DNA of 64,000 bases from Cellvibrio sp. UBA7671 (GTDB lineage: Bacteria; Pseudomonadota; Gammaproteobacteria; Pseudomonadales; Cellvibrionaceae): contig DLHJ01000003.1 in assembly GCA_002483145.1 (NCBI GenBank), positions 434,001 to 498,000 on the forward strand. Direction: 5' to 3'. Under the pieces are notes generated by a model, which saw nothing but the letters and a program-made list of their open reading frames with translations, did not search any database and had not been told where the DNA came from. Both the position numbers and the translations under genes were made by a program. Shown piece by piece: positions 7,233 through 14,058 of this stretch; position 1 is the first letter of the stretch, and every line of letters starts with the position of its first letter.

Positions 7233-8054
7233 ATGTCACACTCAAATAATATTGCCGATCAAAAAATCCGTTGGTTCAATGCTCACACCGAAGCATGCGG
7301 TTACCTGAATGGCCTGAAAGAAGTTAAACCTTCTCCCGGTCAAACATTTAAACCATTCTGGACAACCACCTTCTGCAAATTAGAAGGTAATCCAGAAAAC
7401 CCTCGGAAAACCTATATCAGCATATCCATCGCCAACCCCAAAGTTGTCGAGATATTGAAACCTCATGCCAACCAATTGAATATGGAAGGCTCTCGGGTTT
7501 TTGTTACTGCACGAATCTCTGATCTTGAAGTAGAACCTTTTATCTACGGAAATAACAGTAGCCGTGCAGGTCAGTTGGGCGTTAATTGGCAGGCCAAACT
7601 TATTTCACTCATTGCGTTAAAGGTCGGTGACATTACGATTGACCTGAAGAAAGAAACGACCACTGACTTTGGTGTGAATGCAAATCAATCTGCAACGAAT
7701 CACCAGCCACAAAATAGTCCTTCACTTTTTGATTTGCCGTTGATGGTTACCCTGGATAAAAACGAAGCTAACTTTGAAGTAACCAAGCAACGTTTGAAAG
7801 ACTCCGGGTATCGTTGGAATGGCGAAAAGATAGCGTGGTACCTGGCTACCATTAAAGTGGAAAATAGCGATCCAGCTATCAATGAGAAGCGCCAAGCTTT
7901 GAATGATGCAGGATATACATTTTCCAGTAACGATAATGTTTGGAGGATGCCAACTGCCCCAAAGCAGCAAAGCAATCCCCCGAGTCAACCAGTCGGCCTC
8001 CCAGGTCGGCACCATCAAGACAGTCAGCAACCAAGCAACCAACGCCAGCAGTAA
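7233..8054 (+). CDS. DUF3577 / STY4534-family ICE protein
   Basis: The 273-residue protein begins with RWFNAHTEACGYLNGLKEVKP, matching the DUF3577 N-terminal pattern (FDLHT.G.GYLNR.REV.P). The family is annotated as an ICE replication-associated protein, probably a single-strand-binding-like fold. Unlike the short family members it carries a second half (about residues 165-250) with two similar units of the form VTK-RLKDSGYRWNG-KIAWYLA and NEKRQALNDAGYTFSSNDNVWRM, then a Gln/Ser/Pro-rich tail. Start supported by AGGAGA nine bases upstream. It follows a long hairpin-rich leader. Confidence 0.8.
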   Translation: MSHSNNIADQKIRWFNAHTEACGYLNGLKEVKPSPGQTFKPFWTTTFCKLEGNPENPRKTYISISIANPKVVEILKPHANQLNMEGSRVFVTARISDLEVEPFIYGNNSSRAGQLGVNWQAKLISLIALKVGDITIDLKKETTTDFGVNANQSATNHQPQNSPSLFDLPLMVTLDKNEANFEVTKQRLKDSGYRWNGEKIAWYLATIKVENSDPAINEKRQALNDAGYTFSSNDNVWRMPTAPKQQSNPPSQPVGLPGRHHQDSQQPSNQRQQ

Positions 8055-8799
8055 GGCAGCAGTCGCAAGGTAAGAGTGTACTATCAGTGTTTCTGATGCT
8101 TTTAGGGATGGTGTAAACCATCTCTGAAGGCGTCATATCAGAGCCATTCGAAAATACCAGGATGACTGTGATATGATTTACGAACTCCAGACGCGGCTGC
8201 CTCCGCGCCCCTTAGCCCTTCGGGGTTTGGCGGACCAATCGAGGTTAAACGTCCGTAGGCTAACGCCTCCTCGTATCTTCAAGCTGGGTTGAATCATGTA
8301 CGTCTTGCTGGCGTCCTCAACATGATTCTATCTGCCCCCAGAATGCCTTTCGCAGTGAGATGCGAAACACTCCATCAAAACAGTGACCTTACTATTGATG
8401 CTTCGGCGTCGGTATTAGGGTCACTCTTTATCAGGACGCAGTGCTTTGACACAGCGCCATAGCCAAGTAAATTTTCTTACTGTGGCGCCCTATCAGAGCA
8501 TTGCTCACAATCCCTCAAAAGTGCGCCCGCCCGCATCAAAATAGGCGGCATCGTTGTGCAGAATTGACTGTGCGCGATTAATGGTTTGTTGAGATCCGAC
8601 CCGTCAAAACAAACAAAGCACTGCGCATGGACGCGCATATTTCTTGAGAAATGATGCACTAGCTTTTTGTTATACAGACAACTAGTTCATCGTTTTTCGT
8701 TTTAAGTCCAGCGTCACACGCTGACCTTAATAACGATCATCCATAAGTGCAGCGATACATTCGTATCTATGATGATCTCACCGCAAGGTGGCACTTACC
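8055..8799. other. Gene-free, densely folded 745-base region
   Basis: No convincing ORF on either strand. Inverted repeats seen include CCCC/GGGG within TCCGC/GCGGA (about 8200-8235); GAATCATGT (8291-8299) with ACATGATTC (about 8320-8328); TTTCGCA/TGCGAAA (8348-8367); a 20-bp arm pair 8382-8401/8406-8425 closed by TTCG with one mismatch; GCGCCA/TGGCGC with inner AGTAA/TTACT (8454-8488); TGCGC/GCGCA; and ATTTCT/AGAAAT near 8640. G-T pairs and a TTCG loop point to an RNA fold rather than a DNA palindrome. It could be a large non-coding RNA, an extended leader for radC, or an origin-like region. Confidence 0.5.
8382..8425 (+). ncRNA. Near-perfect 20-bp hairpin with TTCG loop inside the folded region
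   Basis: The arm at 8382-8401 (AGTGACC...TTGATGC) pairs with 8406-8425 (GCGTCGG...GGTCACT) around TTCG (8402-8405). Nineteen of 20 positions pair if G-U is allowed; the mismatch is C against T. There is no T-run after it, so it is not a terminator. G-U pairs suggest plus-strand RNA. Confidence 0.5.
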
Positions 8800-8901
8800 T
8801 TCAATCAGGGTTTAATCCCTTTCAGTCAAACAGCCCGTTGGGAAAATTCATTCCCAGCGGGAGTCAATTTTCTTCACGGGCTTTTTTTGTGGAGAAAGAC
8901 G
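8800..8901 (+). promoter_or_regulatory. Attenuator-like leader of radC, copy 3 of the recurrent ICE leader
   Basis: TTCAATCA (8800-8807) leads into AGGG-TTTAAT-CCCT, then AGCCCGT (8832-8838), TGGGAA (8839-8844)...TTCCCA (8851-8856), CGGG (8858-8861), then ACGGGCT (8876-8882) followed by a seven-T run and GGAG before the ATG. CCCG (8834-8837) can extend the inner hairpin with CGGG, or AGCCCGT can pair perfectly with ACGGGCT to make a terminator next to the T-run. The two folds exclude each other. A radC RNA motif is known upstream of such genes; whether this is that motif needs a covariance-model search. Confidence 0.75.
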
Positions 8902-9369
8902 ATGGGTAACCAACAAGCATTTAATTACTCGACAGCCGATGAAGTCATCAATGCAGCAAAACACATTATGGAATCCATGATGGAGCAGCGCGATACATTG
9001 TTAACCAGCCCTGACCTAGTCAGGCAGTATTTAATGATGAGATTGGGCAGAGCAGAGCGCGAAATATTCTGCGTAATATTTCTGGACAATCAAAATCGTT
9101 TAATTGCTGCTGAAGATCTGTTTATGGGTACGATCGACGGAGCCAGTGTTTATCCAAGAGAGGTGCTTAAGGCAGCTCTCAAATATAACGCTGCCGCCGT
9201 TTTGCTTGCACACAATCACCCAAGTGGTGTTGTGGAGCCAAGCCAAGCTGATCAACGAATTACACAACGGTTGCAAACTGCTTTAGAGCTTGTAGATGTT
9301 CGTGTGTTGGATCACTTCGTTGTATCAGGTACCGAATCCACCTCATTTGCAGAACGTGGTTTGTTGTAA
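8902..9369 (+). CDS. radC: RadC-family JAB/JAMM domain protein
   Basis: The 155-residue protein is essentially one RadC (JAMM/MPN+) domain. The metal-binding motif [14 protein letters not shown] is intact, preceded by the conserved [18 protein letters not shown] and followed by [11 protein letters not shown]-borne RadC proteins are short like this one and lack the N-terminal helix-hairpin-helix of chromosomal RadC; their function is unproven despite the old DNA-repair name. The ATG at 8902 with GGAG eight bases upstream is preferred; an in-frame start at 8788 would translate the structured leader. Confidence 0.92.
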   Translation: MGNQQAFNYSTADEVINAAKHIMESMMEQRDTLLTSPDLVRQYLMMRLGRAEREIFCVIFLDNQNRLIAAEDLFMGTIDGASVYPREVLKAALKYNAAAVLLAHNHPSGVVEPSQADQRITQRLQTALELVDVRVLDHFVVSGTESTSFAERGLL

Positions 9370-9370
9370 T

Positions 9371-9479
9371 TTCAATCAAGGCTTACGCCACTCTTACCCC
9401 AGCGGGAATTATTCATTCCCGCTTCGGGCGTGATGATTTTCCAATGGGTTTTCATTTTTTTTATCCAAGGAGAATCATC
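9371..9479 (+). promoter_or_regulatory. Attenuator-like leader of the antirestriction gene, copy 4 of the recurrent ICE leader
   Basis: Begins one base after the radC stop with TTCAATCA (9371-9378), then GGC-TTAC-GCC (9380-9389), then CCCA, GCGGGAAT/ATTCCCGC hairpin, near CGGG, then distal TGGG followed by TTTTCATTTTTTTT, and AAGGAGA before the ATG. Same order and same CCC-arm choice as the radC leader. Confidence 0.72.
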
Positions 9480-9902
9480 ATGAGTACAGCTACTGCTTCA
9501 CAATCAAAAATAGTCGCTACCGTTGTTCCAGGTCATTTGCGGGCGGCCACACTGCCAAAGCGCTTTCCTGGTATGTTCCTAGTGTTCGAGTCACTTGTGT
9601 ATCGTTATTTGGAAGTATTTTCAGATAACTACAAAGGCGGATACTGGGAATTTTTTGATTTGAGCAATGGTGGTTTTTACATGTCGCTGAATTCAAATGC
9701 CCGGTTCTATTTGTCCATAGCCAGCAATGGTTTTGAAGGCGAGATGACGGCGGATGCAGCAAGCCTGGTAGTAAACATGTTTGCTATTGGCCAATTGGCT
9801 AACCAGCATAAAACAGACTATCTCATCGAGTTGTATCACCTGCTGCGTACTTTTGTGAGTGAGCATCCTGAGGTTAATCGAATTCTTTGTGCCATCGATT
9901 GA
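9480..9902 (+). CDS. ArdB/KlcA-like antirestriction protein
   Basis: The 140-residue protein contains LPKRFPGMFLVFESLVYRYL, then YKGGYWEFFDLSNGGFYM, then the ADAASLVVNMFAIGQLA helix and a final HPEVNRILCAID, in the order of the ArdB/KlcA antirestriction family. These proteins protect incoming conjugative DNA from host type I restriction. The ATG at 9480 follows AAGGAGAATCATC; an in-frame extension to 9444 is leader sequence. Its position beside radC under the same type of leader fits an early-expressed establishment function. It may also limit damage from restriction systems in a recipient; the type of enzyme affected is not shown here. Confidence 0.85.
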   Translation: MSTATASQSKIVATVVPGHLRAATLPKRFPGMFLVFESLVYRYLEVFSDNYKGGYWEFFDLSNGGFYMSLNSNARFYLSIASNGFEGEMTADAASLVVNMFAIGQLANQHKTDYLIELYHLLRTFVSEHPEVNRILCAID

Positions 9903-9910
9903 GGTGAAGT

Positions 9911-10189
9911 ATGAGTGATCGTGTGCAGATCGAGGTTCGTGCGTGCTTTATTAATCAAAATACGGGTGATGTGGTTGAAACGACATCACCTGACCCAGCC
10001 TTAACGCCAAACTTGTTTGGTGTTTACATGCGTCCAAGCAATGGCGATCAAGACTGGGTTTGGTGTGCAGATTTTGCCACCTATGAGTATTTTGAATTTT
10101 TTATCGATGCTTTTGTATTGAAGTATCACAATGATGGTTCTGGATTTGATTTGGACTTAAGCAAAATCAGTAACCATATTCATCGTTAA
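9911..10189 (+). CDS. Hypothetical protein downstream of antirestriction gene (92 aa)
   Basis: Starts 8 bases after the antirestriction gene, with GAGGTGAAGT upstream, so it is co-transcribed with it. Acidic and aromatic-rich (VWCADFATYEYFEFFIDAF), which is a composition seen in DNA-mimic inhibitors, but no family is recognised and DNA mimicry is only a guess. Confidence 0.7.
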   Translation: MSDRVQIEVRACFINQNTGDVVETTSPDPALTPNLFGVYMRPSNGDQDWVWCADFATYEYFEFFIDAFVLKYHNDGSGFDLDLSKISNHIHR

Positions 10190-10191
10190 AT

Positions 10192-10279
10192 TTCAATTTT
10201 TACTAATCCGCCCGGTGGGAATTTACTTCCCACCGGGAGTGGATTCTTCCGGGCTTTCTTATTTTCTCGGGAGAATTTT
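10192..10279 (+). promoter_or_regulatory. Attenuator-like leader, copy 5 of the recurrent ICE leader
   Basis: TTCAAT lies two bases after the previous stop. GCCCGG (10210-10215) is followed by TGGGAA (10216-10221)...TTCCCA (10227-10232), near CCGGG (10233-10237), and distal CCGGGC (10249-10254) followed by TTTCTTATTTT and CGGGAG before the ATG. This is the cleanest copy: the first arm is perfectly complementary to both downstream arms. The small upstream hairpin of other copies is missing. Confidence 0.75.
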
Positions 10280-11566
10280 ATGACTCACACAATTCGTGCT
10301 CAATATGACCTGATTGCCGGTAAAGAAGCCTTGGCTTCCGATTTCGGAGCAATGTTGGATTGGATTGAGCAATGGGATATGAAGCCCTGCAGTAGTGTTT
10401 ATTTTGGTGAAGAGGTCAATGCTTTACTGGTGCGTAACTGGATTGCATTTCGTAATTCGTTGACTAATACACTAAATCAATATAACCGTAGCTTTCTTGA
10501 AGATTGCGCGCGTGAAGCATGCGAACCAGAGGATTTTTATGAAATCCAGGATTGCATGGATGAGATCACGGATGGTCAGCTGATGGCTTTGGGACGTTTG
10601 TTTTATCCCGGTGGAAAGGCCATAGTAAAACAACCTGAAAGCATTACTTCCATCGCGGTTGAGTGGTGTGTGGAAGATATTCAATCTATCAGGCCCGACT
10701 TAACGGATGAACAAGCCGGTGCAGTTTTACAAGCTGCTGATCGTTGTCACAATGCTGAGGTTGGCATTAATTGGGATGTACTTCGATTTCATGCAGATGA
10801 TCTATTTCCGGAGGAGGATGAGGATGAGGATGAGGATGAGGATGAGGATGAGGATGAGGATGAGGATGAGGATATTGACCTGGCAGATGAGTTATTGCCC
10901 GAGTCTTCTGAAGTAAATAGTAAGTATGCTGATTCAATAATTGCGGTCAACCCTTCCAATTATGATGCTATTGAAGTTCATGGAGTTCGCAACATCAACG
11001 ACGCAGATGATCCTGATGGGACACATTACGAAGTTGACGATGAGAACCCTGAGCTATACAGCGTGTATTTGCATTGTGTTGGAGGCGGCATCGAGTGTGT
11101 TGGTGACTTTTCATCTAATGCTCTCGCCGAAGAATATGCAAGCGAGCTTTCCATGCTCTACTCATGGAAGGTCTTGCACTTTCCGCTAGTCGTTATCGGT
11201 GAGGAGGATGAATCTGCAGAAGAGTTATTGCCTCTGTCTTCTGAAGTGACCACTGAGAGTGAATTTTCAACTAATGATCTCCCTGTGTTCCGTTGCCTCC
11301 GGGGTTTTCATACCGAGCAATTTGTTACAGCTGATTGGGATTTAATTTATTCAATAGACCCTTTAGAAAGTTGTAGCGGCCAAGTTGCCTGTATTTTTAC
11401 TGACAGCTACGATGATCTGGAAAGCGCTGCTATCAGTGGTGCAGTGTATTTTGGAAGCCAGCCAATTTGTAGTCGTGCAGAATTGGAGGGAGCATTGATT
11501 GGTCATGAAATGACTCTCAAGGCGACTGGTGTAAATTCAATTCTGTTTTTTGTTAGAACGCGTTAA
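10280..11566 (+). CDS. Large acidic protein with Glu-Asp dipeptide repeat (428 aa)
   Basis: No family recognised. The N-terminal 175 residues are helical with a W-rich start (MLDWIEQWDMKP). A Glu-Asp repeat follows at about 178-198, encoded by ten perfect GAGGAT units. The second half contains EVHGVRNINDADDPDGTHYEVDDENPELYSVYLH (seen as DDPDGTHYEV then ELYSVYLH), a possible beta-rich domain, and two similar short segments ADELLPESSEV and AEELLPLSSEV around 205 and 315 that suggest an internal duplication. Whole protein very acidic. Ends at a strong terminator. Confidence 0.78.
   Translation: MTHTIRAQYDLIAGKEALASDFGAMLDWIEQWDMKPCSSVYFGEEVNALLVRNWIAFRNSLTNTLNQYNRSFLEDCAREACEPEDFYEIQDCMDEITDGQLMALGRLFYPGGKAIVKQPESITSIAVEWCVEDIQSIRPDLTDEQAGAVLQAADRCHNAEVGINWDVLRFHADDLFPEEDEDEDEDEDEDEDEDEDEDIDLADELLPESSEVNSKYADSIIAVNPSNYDAIEVHGVRNINDADDPDGTHYEVDDENPELYSVYLHCVGGGIECVGDFSSNALAEEYASELSMLYSWKVLHFPLVVIGEEDESAEELLPLSSEVTTESEFSTNDLPVFRCLRGFHTEQFVTADWDLIYSIDPLESCSGQVACIFTDSYDDLESAAISGAVYFGSQPICSRAELEGALIGHEMTLKATGVNSILFFVRTR
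10814..10873 (+). repeat. Ten perfect GAGGAT tandem repeats
   Basis: Sixty bases of uninterrupted six-base repeat inside the 10280 gene, preceded by an extra GAG. The unit is in frame, so copy-number slippage would lengthen or shorten the acidic Glu-Asp stretch without breaking the gene. Confidence 0.95.
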
Positions 11567-11573
11567 TTCTTTT

Positions 11574-11603
11574 GCCCCCGATTGCTTTTGCATCGGGGGC
11601 TTT
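11574..11603 (+). terminator. Rho-independent terminator after the acidic-repeat gene
   Basis: GCCCCCGAT (11574-11582) pairs with ATCGGGGGC (11592-11600), followed by TTT, seven bases after the stop codon. Confidence 0.82.
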
Positions 11604-11604
11604 A

Positions 11605-11934
11605 GAGGTACTCATCTGCAACCCCGAGCTGGTGAAAACCGGTCTGGATCTGCTGGAGTTCCCGTCCATCGTCTTTATGCAAACGGGTTACAACGTCTAC
11701 ACCCTAATGCAAGCCGCTCGCCGCTCCTGGCGAATTGGTCAGCAACAGGGAGTAGAGGTCGTATTCTTGGGTTATGCCCAATCAGCCCAAAGCCGTTGTT
11801 TAGCGCTGATGGCTGAGAAGATTGCGGTAAGCCAATCTACCTCTGGAGATATTCCGGAGTCAGGCTTGGATTCACTCAATCAGCGCGGGGACAGTATTGA
11901 AATGGCGATGGCCAGGGATTTGATAGCTGCGTAA
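11605..11934 (+). pseudogene. 3' remnant of an SNF2/DEAD-type helicase
   Basis: The frame reads VLICNPELVKTGLDLLEF, VFMQTGYNVYTLMQAARRSWRIGQ and then a C-terminal region to the stop at 11934. This is motif V and VI (including the arginine fingers RRSWRIGQ) of a large SNF2-like helicase that normally follows radC in this ICE class. Only about 110 codons remain; the ATPase core is absent and the frame upstream runs straight into the terminator of the acidic-repeat gene. No ribosome binding site or credible start is visible. A recombination event has replaced the rest of the gene. Confidence 0.82.
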
Positions 11935-11949
11935 TTGTTTAAAATTAAG

Positions 11950-11969
11950 CCCTCTTCGGAGGGTTTTTT
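11950..11969 (+). terminator. Rho-independent terminator of the former helicase gene
   Basis: CCCTC-TTCG-GAGGG (11950-11963) is followed by six T, 15 bases after the remnant's stop codon. Confidence 0.85.
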
Positions 11970-12504
11970 CTACCCGAAACAACTGTGAATTATTGCTTGA
12001 ATTAGCTTTTCGCGCGAATGACCAGATATAACCGTCAAGAAAAGCAGTCCAGTATCGTTCCAATCGGACTCGTTTGGAGTTATCGACTATAGATTTTCAA
12101 TGATACAGTGCAGTTTGGTAATTTTTGAGTGTATGTATTTTTTGCTTTGTTTCCATCGACTGGCTACCAAGCCAGCATGAATACTAAGAAAGAGCGGCAT
12201 TTATTTCTGTCAAAAATTTACAATCCCGACTAGTTAGATGTTAGGAATAGTGAACTCTCAGAAAGTAATTAGAAGGCCGCATCACCTTGAGATATTAAGA
12301 TCGCATTCGATTGAACACCTTAAGCAACTTAGTCACCAAGCGGGGCAATCCTCTTTAAGGTTATCGAGTATCGAAAATTTACTCACAACAGCACATAGCT
12401 TCCTTAACTTTGAGTAAAAAACACTCCTGCTGAAAAAAGTCAGTGTCATATTTTGGAATTTTTATAAGACGATTCTTGGGTAAAGCTCGTAATTCGCACA
12501 TGTT
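11970..12504. other. Gene-free junction before the restriction-modification island
   Basis: About 535 bases without a supportable gene on either strand. Base composition becomes AT-rich towards the right end. No inverted terminal repeats, direct repeats or insertion-sequence signatures were found. It likely carries the promoter for the HTH/methyltransferase operon near its right end. Confidence 0.5.
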
Positions 12505-12530
12505 TAATGTACATTAAAGTACATTAAAGA
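12505..12530 (+). promoter_or_regulatory. Palindromic operator candidate for the RM operon
   Basis: TAATGTACATTA (12505-12516) is a perfect 12-base palindrome, followed after two bases by a second half-like copy, AGTACATTAAAG. The pair lies about 30-50 bases before the HTH gene, where a promoter would be. Likely bound by the HTH protein to delay or balance restriction expression; that is inference. Confidence 0.5.
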
Positions 12531-12558
12531 TCGTCAATATCCATTGGTTACTATCTAT

Positions 12559-12759
12559 ATGATCGCCGAAAACGAAGAAACAATGATAACGTTAAAAGAA
12601 GTTGCGGAATGTTTAAACGTAAATGAACGGACCGTATATCGATGGGTTACAAACGGTGAATTACCTGCATATAAGTTAGGAAAGGTGTGGAGAGTGAAAC
12701 CTTCTGAGCTAAATGATTGGGTAATTAAGAACAAAAATTCGGGAGGAGCCGGACGTTGA
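12559..12759 (+). CDS. HTH (excisionase/MerR-like) DNA-binding protein, probable RM regulator
   Basis: The core TLKEVAECLNVNERTVYRWVTNGELPAYKLGKVWRVK is a winged helix-turn-helix of the excisionase (helix_turn_helix_17) family (seen as EVAECLNVNERTVYRW and AYKLGKVWRV). About 60 residues. The start is uncertain: ATG at 12559 or 12583 (weak GAAG upstream); TTG at 12544 is least likely. Its stop overlaps the TTG start of the first methyltransferase, so it is the first gene of the operon and plausibly its control protein. Confidence 0.8.
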   Translation: MIAENEETMITLKEVAECLNVNERTVYRWVTNGELPAYKLGKVWRVKPSELNDWVIKNKNSGGAGR

Positions 12760-14048
12760 CCCTTAAAGACATCGATGGCCTATCAATTTACAGGCCAGTC
12801 CAGTATTTGGGGGCAAAAATAAGAACGTTACCAGCCATTATAGAGGCCACCGATTATTTGCTGGGCTCCAATGGAACTTGCTTGGATCTGTTTTCCGGCT
12901 CTTCAGTCGTTTCACAAACTTTGCATGCTAAAGGATTGAAGGTCATCGGTAATGATGCGTTACGTTTTTCGTTCCTAATTACGCATGCCTTAATTTCTAA
13001 TCATCAGCTTTCGAATGTTGAAAAACTGTTATCTAGATTTGTAAATTCAGATAGCGAACTTCATGGAATCGAGAAAAAAATATCGGCAGAAAAAAATGCA
13101 ATCAATAAGAAAGATCCCACTGTCCTAATTAAGCAAAATATCGAAACATTAATGGATTGGGATAAAAAAAGATTAAACCTTATAGCATCATTAAACGAAA
13201 CCGAAAAGTGGAAGAACACGGCAGTGCTCCTCTATTCAGGTACTTATTTTGGATTTAATCAGGCCAAGCATATTGATTTAATACGGTCAAAAATATTTGA
13301 TCTTATTCGCAAAAAAAATATAACACTTTATGAGTATTCATTATTAATGACAGCTCTTTTTTCGACCATCTCTCAGTCAGTTTTTTCAGCTGGAAAACAT
13401 TTTGCGCAGCCTCATTTAATAAAGACAGAAAAAAATCTACCTTTCATATCCAAAAGAATAATTCAAGATAGATCTTATGATGTTTTGGAAACATTTAAAA
13501 TTAAAGTTAAAGAGCTTGTAAAAATAAAGTCAGAATCAAAAAACAATGACTCATATGCAACGAATGAAAATTTGGAATCATTAGTTAAAAATAGAAAGCT
13601 TGAAAAAATTGACTTGATATATGCAGATCCGCCTTATACGGCTCAGCAATACTCTCGCTTTTACCATATTCCGGAGGTGCTATCTGAAGACAAATTTCCC
13701 GAACTTCAATTAGTGAATGGAAAGGTCACTAGGGGAATTTATCCTGTAGATAGATTTAAATCCAAGTTTTGCTCAAAAAAAACAGCCCATGAAGCATTTG
13801 AAGATATTTTTTTATTATCAAAAAAATATGATTCATCATTAATACTAAGTTATTCGTTATCGAAAAACTCAGCCACAGGCAATGAGAGAATGATCTCACT
13901 AGATAAGCTTCTTGATCTTTCTCGGAAATTCTATGGAAAAAATGTACATCTCATTGAATTTGCGCACACATATCGTCAATTCAATAATATTGCCTCCGTA
14001 GTTAACAAAAAAGAAGATAAAGAAATTCAAATAGTTTGCAAGAAGTAG
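12756..14048 (+). CDS. DNA adenine methyltransferase 1 of the LlaJI-like RM system
   Basis: The 430-residue protein has, in order, motif X-like VQYLGAKIRTLPAI (about 18-31), motif I CLDLFSGSSVVSQTL (about 47-61), a long variable region, and motif IV IYADPPYTAQQYSRFYH (about 290-306). This order fits a D12/alpha-class N6-adenine methyltransferase with a large target-recognition insert. It starts at TTG with a strong GGGAGGAG six bases upstream, overlapping the HTH gene stop. Low GC and Lys/Ile/Asn-rich codon use contrast with the backbone, a sign of horizontal acquisition. Together with the next gene it probably methylates the two strands of an asymmetric site. Confidence 0.87.
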   Translation: MTLKDIDGLSIYRPVQYLGAKIRTLPAIIEATDYLLGSNGTCLDLFSGSSVVSQTLHAKGLKVIGNDALRFSFLITHALISNHQLSNVEKLLSRFVNSDSELHGIEKKISAEKNAINKKDPTVLIKQNIETLMDWDKKRLNLIASLNETEKWKNTAVLLYSGTYFGFNQAKHIDLIRSKIFDLIRKKNITLYEYSLLMTALFSTISQSVFSAGKHFAQPHLIKTEKNLPFISKRIIQDRSYDVLETFKIKVKELVKIKSESKNNDSYATNENLESLVKNRKLEKIDLIYADPPYTAQQYSRFYHIPEVLSEDKFPELQLVNGKVTRGIYPVDRFKSKFCSKKTAHEAFEDIFLLSKKYDSSLILSYSLSKNSATGNERMISLDKLLDLSRKFYGKNVHLIEFAHTYRQFNNIASVVNKKEDKEIQIVCKK

Positions 14049-14058
14049 GTTTTATTGA

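Noticed and set aside
8477-8659. Minus-strand 60-codon ORF in the folded region
   Set aside because: Low-complexity, Cys/His-rich translation of hairpin arms; no start signal.
8055-8799. Group II intron or tRNA cluster in the folded block
   Set aside because: No domain V-like GAAA-tetraloop hairpin with the usual sequence, no reverse transcriptase gene, and no tRNA cloverleaf or CCA end was found.
8788-8901. In-frame N-terminal extension of radC from 8788
   Set aside because: It translates the conserved hairpin leader and T-run; the ATG at 8902 has a good ribosome binding site and gives the normal short RadC.
9444-9479. In-frame extension of the antirestriction protein
   Set aside because: It covers the T-rich distal leader arm; the ATG at 9480 has AAGGAGA at proper spacing.
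10707-10916. Plus-strand ORF with a long Arg-Met repeat
   Set aside because: A frame shadow of the GAGGAT repeat inside the 10280 gene.
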